Shown: positions 52,327 through 63,337, counted from the first letter of the stretch. The stretch is 64,000 nucleotides of DNA from an uncultured Oscillospiraceae bacterium (GCA_910588145.1 CAJUPO010000003.1:1-64000), one strand, 5' to 3'. Made by a program: numbers and translations. Notes: a model not told the origin generated them from the sequence alone.

Positions 52327-54294
52327 ATGACAAATAAAAAATTTGAACTTGTTACAGATTACAAACCCTCAGGTGATCAGCCTCAGGCTATCGAAAGACT
52401 AACCCAAAGCATACTTGACGGATGCCGTGAACAAACCTTGCTTGGCGTTACAGGTTCAGGAAAAACATTTACAATGGCTAATGTTATTGCTAATGTCAAT
52501 AAACCGACTCTTATTCTGGCTCATAATAAAATTCTGGCGGCACAGCTCTGCTCAGAATTTAAAGAATTTTTTCCTAATAACGCCGTCGAATACTTTGTGT
52601 CCTATTACGATTATTATCAGCCTGAAGCCTATATTCCCGGTACAGACACATACATTGAAAAAGACTCCTCTATAAACGATGAAATAGACAAAATGAGGCA
52701 CTCTGCAACAATGGCGCTCAGTGAAAGAAACGATGTAATTATAGTTTCAAGCGTTTCCTGCATATATTCCTTGGGCAGTCCTGAAGATTACCGCTCCATG
52801 GCTGTATCAATTAGGCTTGGTATGGAAAAATCAAGAGATAAGCTTTTAAGTGAGCTTGTTTCTATACAGTACGAGCGCAATGACATAAATTTTGTAAGAA
52901 ATAAGTTCAGGGTCAGAGGCGATGTAGTTGAGATTTTTCCTGCGTCATCAAACGATAAGGCAATACGTGTTGAATTTTTCGGTGATGAAATCGACAGAAT
53001 AACGGAAATTCATGTCCTTACCGGAGAAGTTATTGCATCGCTTCAGCATGCGGCGATCTTCCCTGCCAGCCACTACATCGTTGACGGACATAAAATGAAT
53101 ACTGCACTCAAAGAAATAGATAATGAACTCTCAGAGAGAATAGAATACTTTCAGTCAAAGAATATGCTTGTTGAAGCTCAGCGAATTGCTCAGCGCACAC
53201 ATTATGACATGGAAATGCTTCAGGAAATCGGCTTTTGCAGCGGTATAGAAAACTACTCACGTATCCTGACCGGACGTGAACCAGGCAGCACTCCTCTAAC
53301 TCTGCTTGATCACTTTCCTAAGGATTTTCTTCTTATGATTGACGAAAGTCATGTAACTGTTCCTCAGGTCGGAGCAATGTATGCCGGTGACCGTGCGAGA
53401 AAAACAACCCTCATTGATTACGGATTCAGACTTCCCAGCGCATATGACAACCGTCCTATGAACTTTAAGGAATTTTATGACCATATTAATCAGGTTGTTT
53501 TCGTCAGCGCTACCCCCGGAAAATTTGAAAGAGAAAAATCTGTCCAGATCGTTGAACAGGTTATACGTCCGACCGGACTTGTAGACCCCGAAATCAGTGT
53601 AAGACCTATTGAAGGACAAATAGAAGATCTGCTGTCGGAAATCAACCAGCGAACTGAAATTGACGAAAGAGTTCTTATAACAACCCTTACTAAAAAAATG
53701 GCGGAAGACCTTACTTCATTTCTCCACGCTGCCGGCGTAAAGGTTCAGTATCTTCACCACGATATTGATACAATCGAACGTATGGAAATAATTAAGGATC
53801 TACGTGAAGGAGTATATGATGTCCTTGTAGGAATAAACCTGCTTCGTGAAGGACTTGATATTCCCGAAGTATCGCTTGTGGCTATTCTTGACGCGGATAA
53901 GGAAGGCTTTCTCAGAAGTGAAACTTCCCTTATCCAGACTATCGGACGTGCTGCCCGCAACGCTAAGGGAAAGGTTATAATGTATGCCGACAGCGTAACA
54001 GGTTCAATGGAAAGAGCCATAACCGAAACAGAACGCCGACGTGAAATTCAGCTTTCTTACAACAAGGAACACAATATTGTACCTAAAACGATAAAGAAAG
54101 ATATACGAAAAGTACTTGAAATCTCATCAAAGGAAACGATAGAGAAAAAATCAGAAAAAAAGCTTTCAAGAAAAGAAAAGTCAGAGCTTATTGCAAAGCT
54201 GAAAACAGAAATGAAAGAAGCCGCAAAGCTGCTTGAATTTGAGCACGCAGCATATCTGAGAGATAAAATCAAAGAATTAGAGGAAAATAAATGA
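52327..54294 (+). CDS. uvrB: excinuclease ABC subunit B
   Basis: A 655-residue DNA-damage verifier of nucleotide excision repair. Walker [11 protein letters not shown], the beta-hairpin [14 protein letters not shown] in [11 protein letters not shown], and the C-terminal UvrC-binding (UVR) coiled coil ([20 protein letters not shown]). ATG 52327 with GGAG upstream is preferred to TTG 52315. Stop and uvrA start overlap as ATGA. Confidence 0.97.
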   Translation: MTNKKFELVTDYKPSGDQPQAIERLTQSILDGCREQTLLGVTGSGKTFTMANVIANVNKPTLILAHNKILAAQLCSEFKEFFPNNAVEYFVSYYDYYQPEAYIPGTDTYIEKDSSINDEIDKMRHSATMALSERNDVIIVSSVSCIYSLGSPEDYRSMAVSIRLGMEKSRDKLLSELVSIQYERNDINFVRNKFRVRGDVVEIFPASSNDKAIRVEFFGDEIDRITEIHVLTGEVIASLQHAAIFPASHYIVDGHKMNTALKEIDNELSERIEYFQSKNMLVEAQRIAQRTHYDMEMLQEIGFCSGIENYSRILTGREPGSTPLTLLDHFPKDFLLMIDESHVTVPQVGAMYAGDRARKTTLIDYGFRLPSAYDNRPMNFKEFYDHINQVVFVSATPGKFEREKSVQIVEQVIRPTGLVDPEISVRPIEGQIEDLLSEINQRTEIDERVLITTLTKKMAEDLTSFLHAAGVKVQYLHHDIDTIERMEIIKDLREGVYDVLVGINLLREGLDIPEVSLVAILDADKEGFLRSETSLIQTIGRAARNAKGKVIMYADSVTGSMERAITETERRREIQLSYNKEHNIVPKTIKKDIRKVLEISSKETIEKKSEKKLSRKEKSELIAKLKTEMKEAAKLLEFEHAAYLRDKIKELEENK

Positions 54295-57113
54295 ACGATA
54301 AAATTATTATAAAAGGCGCAAGAGAGCATAACCTTAAAAATATTGATCTTGAAATTCCAAGAGACAAGCTTATTGTCATGACTGGCTTATCAGGCTCTGG
54401 AAAATCTTCACTTGCATTCGATACAATTTACGCCGACGGACAGCGCCGTTATATGGAAAGCCTTTCTTCATATGCAAGAATGTTTTTGGGACAAATGGAA
54501 AAACCGGACGTTGACAGCATTGAAGGACTGTCCCCGGCTATTTCAATAGATCAAAAAACAACTTCAAAAAATCCACGTTCTACCGTTGGAACTGTTACGG
54601 AAATTTATGATTATCTCAGACTTTTATACGCAAGAATAGGTATTCCTCATTGCCCAGTCTGCGGAAAGGAAATCAAGCAGCAGACTATCGACCAAATAGT
54701 TGATAAAATCCTGTCCCTTGAAACAGGCACAAAAATTCAGATACTCGCACCCATTGCAAGAGGCAGAAAAGGAACATATGCCAAAGAGCTTGATTCCGCA
54801 AGGCGTTCAGGATACGTTCGTGTAAGAATAGACGGCAGTATTTATGATTTGTCTGAAGAAATCAAGCTTGATAAAAACAAGAAACATAATATAGAAATCA
54901 TTGTTGACCGTCTTGTTGTTAAGGATGATATAAAATCCAGACTTGCAGACAGTATAGAAACTGCTTCCTCTCTTTCGTCCGGTCTTACTGCCGTAGACGT
55001 TGTCGGAGGAGAAGAATTGCTTTTTTCACAAAGCTATGCGTGTCCGGAACATAATATAAGCATAGAGGAACTGACTCCGCGTATGTTTTCTTTTAACAAC
55101 CCATTCGGCGCCTGCCCCAAGTGCACCGGTTTAGGTTACTTTCAGCGTGTTGACCCGGATCTTATAGTCCCCAACAAGGAACTGAGTATAAAAGAAGGCG
55201 CAATAAAAGCAAGCGGTTGGAATACACTTAACAAAGGCTCAATTGCCATGATGTATTATACCGGTCTTGCAGAACACTTCAACATCAGTCTTGATACCCC
55301 GTTTAAGGATCTTCCTAACGAAGCTGCCGACGCATTTCTTTACGGTACAGGAGAAGACAGAATAGAAATTAAAATAATAGATTCTTTCGGCGGAGGAACA
55401 AGATACAGCAAATTTGAGGGCGTAATTAATAATCTTGAAAGACGATACAGAGAATCTTCAAGCGAGCATTCAAAATCAGATATTTCAGACTATATGAGTG
55501 AAATAAAATGCCCAGAATGTCACGGTGAACGTCTGAAAAAGGAAAGTCTTTCTGTAACTGTAGGCGGACTTAATATAAATCAGGTTTCTGATCTTTCTGT
55601 ATCAGACGCTCTGGATTTTATGAATAATATACAGCTTACTGAAAGAGAAATGTATATAGGTGCAAGAATAATAAAAGAAATAAAAGAACGTCTTGGATTC
55701 CTTAAAAGCGTCGGACTTGAGTACCTTACGCTTTCACGTTCGTCCGGTACGCTTTCAGGCGGCGAAAGTCAGAGAATAAGGCTTGCAACTCAGATAGGAT
55801 CCTCACTTATGGGAGTTTTGTACATTTTGGACGAACCAAGTATCGGACTCCACCAAAGAGATAATGATAAGCTTATCGAAACCTTAAAAAAGCTCCGTGA
55901 CCACGGTAATACGCTTATTGTTGTTGAACACGACGACGATACAATGTTTGCCGCTGATTATATCGTTGATATTGGTCCCGGCGCAGGCGTAAACGGCGGT
56001 GAAATCGTATGTTCCGGCACCGTAGACGATATTCTTAAATGTGAAAATTCTGTTACAGGACAATATTTAAGCGGCAGAAAAAAAATCCCTCTTCCCGAAA
56101 AACGCAGAAAGGGTAACGGAAAATTCCTTACAGTTAAGGGTGCAAGTGAAAATAATCTAAAAAAAGTGAACGTACAAATACCACTTGGAAAATTTGTTTG
56201 CGTTACCGGTGTTTCAGGATCAGGAAAATCGTCACTGGTCAATGAAATTATTTATAAACATCTTGCGGCTAAACTTAACCGTGCTAAAATCAGATGCGGT
56301 AAATTTAAAAGCATAGAAGGACTGGAAAATTTAGACAAGGTAATTAATATAGATCAATCCCCTATCGGCAGAACTCCACGTTCCAATCCTGCAACTTATA
56401 CCGGAGTTTTTACCGATATACGTGAACTCTTTTCCCAAACAAACGACGCTAAAATAAAGGGCTACGGTCCAGGAAGATTCTCATTTAATATTAAGGGCGG
56501 ACGGTGTGAGGCCTGCGAGGGAGACGGTATACTGAAAATAGAAATGCACTTTCTTCCGGACATCTATGTTCCATGCGAAGTCTGCAAGGGCAAACGCTAT
56601 AACCGTGAAACTCTTGAAGTACTCTATAAAGGCAAGTCTATTCATGACGTACTTGAAATGTCAGTCGACGAGGGCGTAACGTTTTTTGAAAATATACCAA
56701 AAATTCAACGTAAGCTTAAAACCTTACAGGAAGTAGGACTTGGTTATATAAAAATTGGACAGCCTGCAACAACTCTTTCCGGAGGCGAGGCACAAAGAGT
56801 TAAACTTTCCACTGAACTTTCAAAAAGACCTACCGGAAAAACCATCTATATTCTTGATGAACCTACAACCGGTCTGCATACCGCCGATGTACACAAGCTA
56901 ATAGATGTTCTTCAGCACCTTGCTGATACAGGAAACACTATTCTTGTAATTGAACATAACCTTAATGTTATAAAGGTAGCTGATCATATCATTGATCTGG
57001 GTCCAGAGGGCGGCTCAGGCGGAGGTAATATTGTAGTTTGCGGTACTCCGGAAGAAATCGCTGCTTGTCCTGACTCTTATACCGGAAAATATTTAAAGCC
57101 TTATTTAGAATAA
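54291..57113 (+). CDS. uvrA: excinuclease ABC subunit A
   Basis: A 940-residue ABC-type damage sensor with two ATPase halves: Walker A motifs [14 protein letters not shown] and [14 protein letters not shown], signatures LSGGESQR and LSGGEAQR, and zinc-finger cysteines (CPVCGKEI and [17 protein letters not shown]). It is translationally coupled to uvrB through a four-base ATGA overlap. Its 3' end overlaps the convergent thioesterase gene by 9 bases. Confidence 0.97.
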   Translation: MNDKIIIKGAREHNLKNIDLEIPRDKLIVMTGLSGSGKSSLAFDTIYADGQRRYMESLSSYARMFLGQMEKPDVDSIEGLSPAISIDQKTTSKNPRSTVGTVTEIYDYLRLLYARIGIPHCPVCGKEIKQQTIDQIVDKILSLETGTKIQILAPIARGRKGTYAKELDSARRSGYVRVRIDGSIYDLSEEIKLDKNKKHNIEIIVDRLVVKDDIKSRLADSIETASSLSSGLTAVDVVGGEELLFSQSYACPEHNISIEELTPRMFSFNNPFGACPKCTGLGYFQRVDPDLIVPNKELSIKEGAIKASGWNTLNKGSIAMMYYTGLAEHFNISLDTPFKDLPNEAADAFLYGTGEDRIEIKIIDSFGGGTRYSKFEGVINNLERRYRESSSEHSKSDISDYMSEIKCPECHGERLKKESLSVTVGGLNINQVSDLSVSDALDFMNNIQLTEREMYIGARIIKEIKERLGFLKSVGLEYLTLSRSSGTLSGGESQRIRLATQIGSSLMGVLYILDEPSIGLHQRDNDKLIETLKKLRDHGNTLIVVEHDDDTMFAADYIVDIGPGAGVNGGEIVCSGTVDDILKCENSVTGQYLSGRKKIPLPEKRRKGNGKFLTVKGASENNLKKVNVQIPLGKFVCVTGVSGSGKSSLVNEIIYKHLAAKLNRAKIRCGKFKSIEGLENLDKVINIDQSPIGRTPRSNPATYTGVFTDIRELFSQTNDAKIKGYGPGRFSFNIKGGRCEACEGDGILKIEMHFLPDIYVPCEVCKGKRYNRETLEVLYKGKSIHDVLEMSVDEGVTFFENIPKIQRKLKTLQEVGLGYIKIGQPATTLSGGEAQRVKLSTELSKRPTGKTIYILDEPTTGLHTADVHKLIDVLQHLADTGNTILVIEHNLNVIKVADHIIDLGPEGGSGGGNIVVCGTPEEIAACPDSYTGKYLKPYLE

Positions 57114-57536
57114 CTTAAAAGGTGAAATATTATTAAACACATCATGAATTTCGGAATTATGCTTATTTATCCGTATTGGCTTCATTGCTGAATCTGTAAA
57201 ACAATGGGAGGTGCTTCCGTATGCACGGAGCTCTCCTGTTTTTTTATCACAAATTTTATACTGGATAACCATACGGAATCCGTTATACGAACTTACAGAA
57301 GTATAAATTAAAACAGTATCTCCGAATCTGACAGAACTTTTATACTGACATTCTGCTGACAGAACAGGAAGCATAATTCCCTCATTTTCCATTTTGTCAT
57401 AAGAATATCCCACATTCTTCATAAAGTGTATTCTTGCTTCCTCAAACCAGCGTATATAATTTGAGTGATGAATTACATCCATCCTGTCAGTTTCATAATA
57501 AAAAGCTGAGCGCTCATAGATTTGTACCTTTTCCAT
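57105..57536 (-). CDS. acyl-CoA thioesterase, 4HBT/YbgC-like
   Basis: A 143-residue hotdog-fold thioesterase. The catalytic region is [20 protein letters not shown] (Asp, then His), and the rest fits the YbgC/FadM pattern. It probably releases short- or medium-chain acids from CoA. ATG 57536 with AGGAGAT upstream is preferred over one 12 codons earlier. It overlaps the uvrA end on the opposite strand. Confidence 0.9.
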   Translation of the reverse strand: MEKVQIYERSAFYYETDRMDVIHHSNYIRWFEEARIHFMKNVGYSYDKMENEGIMLPVLSAECQYKSSVRFGDTVLIYTSVSSYNGFRMVIQYKICDKKTGELRAYGSTSHCFTDSAMKPIRINKHNSEIHDVFNNISPFKLF

Positions 57537-57628
57537 ACCTTTATCTCCTAAGATTAAATTATCAGATAACAATTAATTATTGTATAGTTTTTTAATAATT
57601 ATATCATGTTATTGTAGAAAATGCAAAT

Positions 57629-57916
57629 TCAAGCAGACTTATCTTTTCCTGAAAGAACAGTTTTCAGAGCAAAGGCGCTGCTTGAATGAGTACGTTTAAT
57701 AGGTATTCCCATCTTTTTGGCTTCACTGACTGCGGAAATCACCATTTTGTGCGATGTTGTATTAGTAAACAAAATCATAAGATCAGGTGAGCCAATACTC
57801 TTTTTGAAAGAACCGGTCTTTTTTGAAAATACTTTTGCGTCATAACCATATTCCCTGCATATTTCTTCATACTGTACGGTCATTCTTTCATGACCACCTA
57901 TAATAACAACACTCAT
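57629..57916 (-). CDS. DUF2325 protein
   Basis: A 95-residue protein beginning VVIIGGHERM with a later LMILFTNTTSHKMVISA and a C-terminal PIKRTHSSSAF. This is the DUF2325 Rossmann-like fold; function is not established, though the family is often associated with metal or redox regulons. Two palindromes of DtxR/IdeR type lie in its promoter (57938-57953 and 57971-57988), suggesting iron or manganese control. Confidence 0.85.
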   Translation of the reverse strand: MSVVIIGGHERMTVQYEEICREYGYDAKVFSKKTGSFKKSIGSPDLMILFTNTTSHKMVISAVSEAKKMGIPIKRTHSSSAFALKTVLSGKDKSA

Positions 57917-57937
57917 AAATTTACCTCCGTCTTTTGT

Positions 57938-58023
57938 GTTAGCACATGCTAACCGCTCCGTATTAAATGCAGTTAGCTTACACTAACTACATTTATAATA
58001 CCAGATAAGCTGTTATTTGTCAA
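57938..58023 (-). promoter_or_regulatory. DUF2325 promoter with two DtxR-type palindromes
   Basis: Minus-strand TTGACA (58023-58018), 17 bases, TATTAT (58000-57995). GTTAGCACATGCTAAC (57938-57953) is a palindrome with 7-base arms; AGTTAG and CTAACT (57971-57988) have a six-base spacer. TTAG...CTAA pairs resemble metal-dependent DtxR/IdeR/MntR boxes. Confidence 0.6.
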
Positions 58024-58049
58024 TAAGTTCTTGTTAAAATTTCCATAAA

Positions 58050-58080
58050 AAAACACCCTTGATTAATTCAAAGGTGTTTT
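58050..58080 (-). terminator. terminator of hom
   Basis: Minus-strand stem AACACCTTTGA / TCAAGGGTGTT with one mismatch and a following run of seven T. Confidence 0.85.
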
Positions 58081-58096
58081 CTCTTTATATGATAAA

Positions 58097-59323
58097 CTAT
58101 ATTTCCAAAACCGGAATAATTGAAATAACTTCAGATCCTGAATTTTTAATGCTTTCAGCAACAACTTCGGATTTTTCAAAAGACATTTTTTCTGTAACAA
58201 AGCAAATGCCGTCTGCTGATTCATCAATTATATTTCCGCCGCAATTATTGATGATTGCCTTAACAGAATCATTTGCTGAAACCCTAAAGTACATTACTGC
58301 TTCGTACTTCTTCCGGTCCTCAACAAATTCATTATTCTCAGATGAATCCCACATCTGAGAAAAGACAGTTTTATCATGCTTTACAGATTCAATTACATCT
58401 CCTAAAACTGCGCTTGCAGTCGGAAGCTTTCCTGCGCCTCTGCCGTAGAACAGTGTTTTATCGATACCGTCGCCGCTTACCATTACAGCGTTGAATACAT
58501 CATCAACATGGGACATAAGATTCTCAAACGGAACGATCATAGGCATTACAAACGGGAGAATCTTACCGTTTTCAAGTTCTGAAACTTTAGCAATAAGTTT
58601 AATTGCACCGCCCCATTTATTAACAGTCTGTACATCTTCAAGCTTTATTTCTGTAATTCCCTTTGTGTAAACACTGTCTGGATAAACGTGCTTACCGTAA
58701 ACAAGAGAAGATATTATACAGATCTTTCTGCATGCGTCATGACCTTCAATATCAGCAGCAGGATTTTTTTCTGCATAACCCAGTTCCTGAGCAAGCTTTA
58801 GTGCGTCATCAAATTTCATACCGTCTTCAATCATTTTTGTAAGAATGAAGTTTGTAGTTCCGTTAAGAATACCTGCAACACCGTCAATTGAATTAGCTGC
58901 AAGACATCTATGAAGAGGACGAATAATCGGAATAGCTCCGCCTACGCTTGCTTCAAAAAAGTAATTACAGTTGTTTTCCTTAGCGAGCTTTAGAAGTATA
59001 TCTCCCTTTGCAGCAACAAGCTCCTTGTTGGAAGTTGATACGCTGATTCCCTTTTCAAGACACTGCTTTGTAAAAGTAAATGCCGGTTCAACGCCTCCCA
59101 TGCATTCTGCAACAGCTGAAATCTCACTATCATTCACAATTGCATCGATTGTCTTGACAAATTTGCTTTCATAAGGATTCCCAGGAAAATCCCTGATGTC
59201 AAGTATATACTTTACATCCATGTCATCCCCGGCTTTTTTCTCTATTTTCTCCTTATTTTTATAGAAAAGCTCAACAACACCTGAACCAACTACGCCGTAT
59301 CCTAAAACTGCAAATTTTGACAT
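58097..59323 (-). CDS. hom: homoserine dehydrogenase
   Basis: A 408-residue enzyme reducing aspartate semialdehyde to homoserine, on the path to Thr, Met and Ile. The NAD(P) site is GYGVVGSGV (residues 8-16). The catalytic lysine region is SNKELVAAKGDILL, and ADIEGHDACRKICIISSLVY is characteristic. The C-terminal 80 residues form an ACT-like regulatory domain. It lies 111 bases after the ACT-protein gene on the same strand, the common Clostridial pairing. Confidence 0.95.
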   Translation of the reverse strand: MSKFAVLGYGVVGSGVVELFYKNKEKIEKKAGDDMDVKYILDIRDFPGNPYESKFVKTIDAIVNDSEISAVAECMGGVEPAFTFTKQCLEKGISVSTSNKELVAAKGDILLKLAKENNCNYFFEASVGGAIPIIRPLHRCLAANSIDGVAGILNGTTNFILTKMIEDGMKFDDALKLAQELGYAEKNPAADIEGHDACRKICIISSLVYGKHVYPDSVYTKGITEIKLEDVQTVNKWGGAIKLIAKVSELENGKILPFVMPMIVPFENLMSHVDDVFNAVMVSGDGIDKTLFYGRGAGKLPTASAVLGDVIESVKHDKTVFSQMWDSSENNEFVEDRKKYEAVMYFRVSANDSVKAIINNCGGNIIDESADGICFVTEKMSFEKSEVVAESIKNSGSEVISIIPVLEI

Positions 59324-59434
59324 AAATTATTCTCCCATTCTGCCGCAGTTAATATCATTTATATTTGCATAATACTGCTGAGCGGCAACAGCAGATTTAT
59401 CCGAAAAATATAAATTACTTTTTATCTTTATATT

Positions 59435-59878
59435 CTACTCGCCGGAAAGAAGCTGAACTTCCACAACTCCCTTTAAACCGGCAATTATTGATTTCATGAC
59501 TATTGCTTCATCAAAGCTTTCATTAAGCCTAAGTGAGATCGTAACAGTAGCAACACCGTCAATAGGAATACTCTGATTAACAGTCAGTATATTTGAATTA
59601 AGATTATGGAGTGAAACAAGAACGCTGGACAGCACACCAGGTTCATCCTTTAAAATCATATACAGTGTAATTATCCTCTGCATAATTTTTTCTTCATAGG
59701 AAAAAACACAGCTCCGGTATTTATAGTATGCACTCCTTGATACGCCGACTCTTTTGCAGGCTGACGCAGAACTTTTTTCCTCCTTGTTAGCCAAAAGCTT
59801 TTTTACCTCAAGTACTTTCAGTATAACCTCAGGCAGTACAGCAGAATCAACAACAATTAATTGTGACTTGTTATCCAT
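59435..59878 (-). CDS. ACT-domain protein (PheB/UPF0735 type)
   Basis: A 147-residue protein: an N-terminal helical part with a helix-turn-helix-like ACKRVGVSRSAYYKYRSCVF and a C-terminal ACT domain (about 68-145, LYMILKDEPGVLSSVLVSLH). Members often precede hom and probably sense an amino acid to regulate the pathway. The stop of this gene lies upstream of hom with no terminator between, so both are probably in one transcript. Confidence 0.9.
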   Translation of the reverse strand: MDNKSQLIVVDSAVLPEVILKVLEVKKLLANKEEKSSASACKRVGVSRSAYYKYRSCVFSYEEKIMQRIITLYMILKDEPGVLSSVLVSLHNLNSNILTVNQSIPIDGVATVTISLRLNESFDEAIVMKSIIAGLKGVVEVQLLSGE

Positions 59879-59997
59879 TAACTATCCTCTTAAACGGCAT
59901 TAAAAAATGCTTTGATAAGTCCACCTGTGAAACACAAATGTACTTATATAATATATCATAATTATAAAAAAATGTCAAGGGTACTGGAAAATACATA

Positions 59998-60033
59998 TTG
60001 ATAATTTTTGAAAATATGTTATAATTATTATAA
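59998..60033 (+). promoter_or_regulatory. cyclophilin promoter overlapped by a PerR-type box
   Basis: TTGATA (59998-60003), 16 bases, TATAAT (60020-60025). TTATAATTATTATAA (60019-60033) is an exact match to the PerR consensus TTATAATNATTATAA and covers the -10, a repressor position. Confidence 0.65.
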
Positions 60034-60056
60034 CACTTTTTTGGAGGAAAATAGAA

Positions 60057-60527
60057 ATGATTATTATTGAAATGGAAAACGGCAAAGAAATTAAAATTGA
60101 ACTTTATCCGGAAATCGCTCCGATTTCATGTGAAAACTTTGAAAAACTTGTAAATCAGGGATTTTATGACGGTCTTACATTCCACAGAGTAATCCCCGGA
60201 TTCATGATTCAAGGCGGCTGTCCTGAGGGAACAGGCATGGGCGGTCCCGGCTGGACAATTAAAGGCGAATTTGCTGCTAACGGTGTTAAGAATGACTTAA
60301 AGCATACCAGAGGCATTCTCTCAATGGCGAGATCAATGATGCCTGATTCTGCCGGATCTCAGTTTTTTATCATGCATGAAGACGCTCCGCATCTTGACGG
60401 CAGCTATGCTGCTTTCGGTAAGGTAATTGAGGGAATGGAAGCTGTTGATGAAATAGCAGAAACCCAGACTGATTATTCAGATAAACCAGTGACTCCTCAG
60501 ATTATTAAAAGAATGTATATCAAATAA
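60057..60527 (+). CDS. cyclophilin-type peptidyl-prolyl isomerase
   Basis: A 156-residue PpiB-type isomerase that speeds cis-trans proline isomerisation. [13 protein letters not shown] holds the catalytic Arg, [16 protein letters not shown] the binding groove. It is cytoplasmic (no signal peptide). The PerR-type box in its promoter points to peroxide control, and a superoxide dismutase gene follows. A perfect terminator ends the gene. Confidence 0.95.
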   Translation: MIIIEMENGKEIKIELYPEIAPISCENFEKLVNQGFYDGLTFHRVIPGFMIQGGCPEGTGMGGPGWTIKGEFAANGVKNDLKHTRGILSMARSMMPDSAGSQFFIMHEDAPHLDGSYAAFGKVIEGMEAVDEIAETQTDYSDKPVTPQIIKRMYIK

Positions 60528-60531
60528 AAAT

Positions 60532-60562
60532 AAAACAGCTTCCTGATACGGAAGCTGTTTTA
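60532..60562 (+). terminator. terminator of the cyclophilin gene
   Basis: Stem AAAACAGCTTCC / GGAAGCTGTTTT and a T-rich tail. Confidence 0.9.
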
Positions 60563-60647
60563 TTTTAACAAAATGTTTCAATCCGGAATTATCAGCAGAT
60601 GTTAAACATATATTTACACATAACCTTTTTTAAGGAGCTGATAAAAA

Positions 60648-61277
60648 TTGAACGGACCTGAACATTATCCTTTTTCTGTACGTCCTCTGCCATACCCTTC
60701 CGGAGCATTAGCGCCGATGCTGGACGGGCGAACGGTCAGAATACATCACGACGGTCATTATGCTTCATATGTACAGAAACTTAATGAAATACTGAAGTCT
60801 TATCCGCAATATCAAAAGCTACCCCTGGAGGCTCTGATACTCAAGCAGGCGTTTCTTCCGGAAAAAATACGAACTGATGTTAAAAGAAATGCCGGAGGTG
60901 TTTTCAATCACAAATTATATTTTGAAAGCCTCGCACCTGCCGGACGCTCAACTCCCAGCCCATCATTTGAAAAAATAATATGCGAATGCTTCGGAACAGT
61001 AAACAATCTTCTTGTTAACCTGAAAGAAGCAGGTATGTCAGTTTTCGGTTCCGGATATGCTTATCTCACATCTGATATGTGCGGAAAGCTGCATATACTG
61101 ACTATGAAAAATCAGGATACGCCGATCGAACAGCGTCTTAATCCCCTGTTTCCATTAGATGTATGGGAACATGCATATTATCTTCAGTATCAAAACAGAA
61201 GAGACAGATATTTAAATGCAATTTTAAAACTAATAAACTGGAAGGTCATAGAACAGAATTATCATTCCTTCCCATAG
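60648..61277 (+). CDS. sodA: divergent Fe/Mn superoxide dismutase
   Basis: A 209-residue dismutase. By alignment with the known metal ligands the residues are His33 (RIHHDGHYASYV), His88 (AGGVFNHKLYF), Asp161 and His165 (DVWEHAYYL); all four ligands are present. The usual GGHxNH is GGVFNH here. It starts with TTG 60648 behind AAGGAG. Whether Fe or Mn is bound cannot be told. It lies after the PerR-boxed cyclophilin gene but beyond its terminator. Its end overlaps the VanZ gene by 32 bases. Confidence 0.85.
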   Translation: MNGPEHYPFSVRPLPYPSGALAPMLDGRTVRIHHDGHYASYVQKLNEILKSYPQYQKLPLEALILKQAFLPEKIRTDVKRNAGGVFNHKLYFESLAPAGRSTPSPSFEKIICECFGTVNNLLVNLKEAGMSVFGSGYAYLTSDMCGKLHILTMKNQDTPIEQRLNPLFPLDVWEHAYYLQYQNRRDRYLNAILKLINWKVIEQNYHSFP

Positions 61278-61764
61278 TTTGTTTCTTTCTTTTACTTAAT
61301 ATAAGTTTTATTGAAGCAATAATCATAAAGCAGAAAATCACTCCGAACACTGCTCCGACTGTATCTATAAAAACATCCTTTAAAAGGGGTGTTCTGCCGG
61401 GTACAAAGCTTTGGTGATATTCGTCAATTACCGCATAGATAAAATTTACTGCTACGCTTAAAGCGCCTGAAATCAAATACATTTTTGTCATTACAGTAAA
61501 AAAAGCATAAAAAACTGCGCTCATGGAAAAAAACAGTGCAAAATGTGCTGTTTTTCTTATAAAATTATTCAGGTCATTAAGCATAACAGCCTTTACACTG
61601 TTGCTGAAGCTCTCATAACCCGGAAAAACAACTGAAGCTATTTTTTCCGTTATGTTTCTGCTTAAAAGATTTGTATCAACATTATTCTGTGACGAAAATC
61701 TAAAAATAATTGCCATAAGGCTCAATCCCAGAATAATAAATATAACAGCATACGTCTTCTTCAT
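61246..61764 (-). CDS. VanZ-family membrane protein
   Basis: A 172-residue protein with about four hydrophobic helices and the VanZ pattern NFIYAVIDEYHQSFVPGRTP, then DVFIDTVGAVFGV. VanZ proteins are linked to teicoplanin resistance in one operon, but most homologues have no known role. GGAGG precedes the ATG. Its 3' end overlaps the convergent sod gene by 32 bases. Confidence 0.88.
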   Translation of the reverse strand: MKKTYAVIFIILGLSLMAIIFRFSSQNNVDTNLLSRNITEKIASVVFPGYESFSNSVKAVMLNDLNNFIRKTAHFALFFSMSAVFYAFFTVMTKMYLISGALSVAVNFIYAVIDEYHQSFVPGRTPLLKDVFIDTVGAVFGVIFCFMIIASIKLILSKRKKQTMGRNDNSVL

Positions 61765-61791
61765 TAATTATCCTCCATTGCTCTGCAATAT

Positions 61792-61830
61792 ATAATACCG
61801 CCGCCGTTAATTAATCGGCGGCGGTATTAT
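61792..61830. terminator. hairpin between fkbM and vanZ genes
   Basis: A 15-base GC-rich stem ATAATACCGCCGCCG / CGGCGGCGGTATTAT with T-rich sequence on the plus side. It lies just after the FkbM stop and may end that transcript. Confidence 0.7.
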
Positions 61831-61833
61831 TTT

Positions 61834-62901
61834 TTATAAAACTGCATAAAGATTAGTTTCCCATGCCGGAATATAAAGCTGGTGACGGATATACAGCTTA
61901 TATCTTGGATTAAGCTTATGTATCAGCAAAGGCAGTTCAAAAATATCCTCGTTTCTATGATAAAGAGCTACCATCAGCCTTGGATTATAACGTGAAATTG
62001 TCTGACTTGCGCCCCATATTGCTTCACGTTCTGCTCCCTCAACATCCATTTTTATAAGGGTTGCTTCATCACCGCCCAGTAAATTATCAACAGAACGGCT
62101 TTCTATCATATGGGCTGAATTTCTGTTTGCAAGTGAGGATTGTCTCCCCGCCCTTGAGGAAAACGGAAGCTCAGTTTCCTTGCACCATGCCGCATTATTA
62201 TATGCATAAATATGCTTTTTTCCCTCAATATATTTACAAAGCTTTTTAAAGTTTTTCTTATCAGGCTCCATTGCATAAATTCTTACATAACGATTCCTGG
62301 TTATTTCAAGAAGTTCCCTTATCGTATCCCCGTTATAAGCGCCCAAATCAACATAATGCTCATTCAGATTAGGCTTTATTATCTTTCTGTAAATATCAAG
62401 TTTAGTTGTAGTAATATTCTCAAGATAATCGATATTCCCGCTTATCTTAAAATTAATGATGGATGAAAACACTGTTCTTGAAAAATCATCTGCAAGAAGA
62501 TCATAAACCTCTTGAAGCTTATCTTTATTTTCAAGGCAGTATTCATAAGTAAAAAGACCGCTTCCGATTACCGGAACATCAGGAACATATAAAGTATGTT
62601 TTTTAGCTATACTCTTGATTCTGTTAATCAGCTCTTCATATCCGGCTGCAAAAGCAAGAACAACAGCAAAATCCTCTTCCTTTTCTTCAACTTCTGAAAG
62701 ACGCATTACCTTATACCCTTCAAAATAATGACCTCTTACAAAATCATCACTTGCAAAGATTCCGGTTGTTTTTATACCGTATTTTTTAAACACGGACATA
62801 ATCTTCATTGCGCCGTCGCCCATTCCATAAATATAAATAGGTTTATTTTCTTTCTGGAGTTTTTCCCAGCAGGTTACTTTTTCTGTAATAAATTCAAGCA
62901 T
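61834..62901 (-). CDS. FkbM-family methyltransferase
   Basis: A protein of about 355 residues. The N-terminal part has a Rossmann-like IYGMGDGAMKIMSVFKKYG; the C-terminal FkbM domain is YVDLGAYNGDTIRELLEI (motif I, SAM), then TLIKMDVEGAEREAIWGA. The family methylates sugar or lipid moieties. ATG 62901 is preferred over one 14 codons earlier, which lies within the upstream gene. It follows the PH-like gene closely (25 bases). Confidence 0.85.
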   Translation of the reverse strand: MLEFITEKVTCWEKLQKENKPIYIYGMGDGAMKIMSVFKKYGIKTTGIFASDDFVRGHYFEGYKVMRLSEVEEKEEDFAVVLAFAAGYEELINRIKSIAKKHTLYVPDVPVIGSGLFTYEYCLENKDKLQEVYDLLADDFSRTVFSSIINFKISGNIDYLENITTTKLDIYRKIIKPNLNEHYVDLGAYNGDTIRELLEITRNRYVRIYAMEPDKKNFKKLCKYIEGKKHIYAYNNAAWCKETELPFSSRAGRQSSLANRNSAHMIESRSVDNLLGGDEATLIKMDVEGAEREAIWGASQTISRYNPRLMVALYHRNEDIFELPLLIHKLNPRYKLYIRHQLYIPAWETNLYAVL

Positions 62902-62926
62902 TTTATTCACATCTCTTTTAAAATTA

Positions 62927-63337
62927 TTAAAATTCTGAATCATCTCCGATATTATCGCAGTCGCAGTTTTCTCCCATGCTTCCCATCATGTCACGTCCGC
63001 GTATTCTGTAACGGTCACGTTCCCTGTCCAAATATTGGTCTATAAGCTCAAGAGTTTTTCTTGGGGCTTTAATAGACTTTACTTCCTTAACCGGAGTATC
63101 GGTATCCTTCACATAAAGAATAATCGTTCCGCAGCCAAACATTCTCTGTCCCAGCTTAAGCACAAGCTTCTTGTCTGTTACCTTATAAAGATCAAGTTCA
63201 TCTTCAACAACCGTAAACAAGCCTACTCTTGTAATAAATTTTGTCTTTGTCAGATAATATCTTGTAAACGATAAAGGAAGACCAAACAATGTACGTTTTT
63301 TATCAGTCCAAACATAGTCAAATTCATTCTTTGACAT
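62927..63337 (-). CDS. PH-like domain protein
   Basis: A 136-residue protein resembling bacterial PH/DUF304-type domains: LPLSFTRYYLTKTKFITRVG, then LYKVTDKKLVLKLGQRMFG. The C-terminal tail is charged with CDCDN, of unknown function. No membrane helix. ATG 63337 with GGAGG upstream is preferred over one seven codons earlier. A good promoter lies upstream. Confidence 0.75.
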   Translation of the reverse strand: MSKNEFDYVWTDKKRTLFGLPLSFTRYYLTKTKFITRVGLFTVVEDELDLYKVTDKKLVLKLGQRMFGCGTIILYVKDTDTPVKEVKSIKAPRKTLELIDQYLDRERDRYRIRGRDMMGSMGENCDCDNIGDDSEF

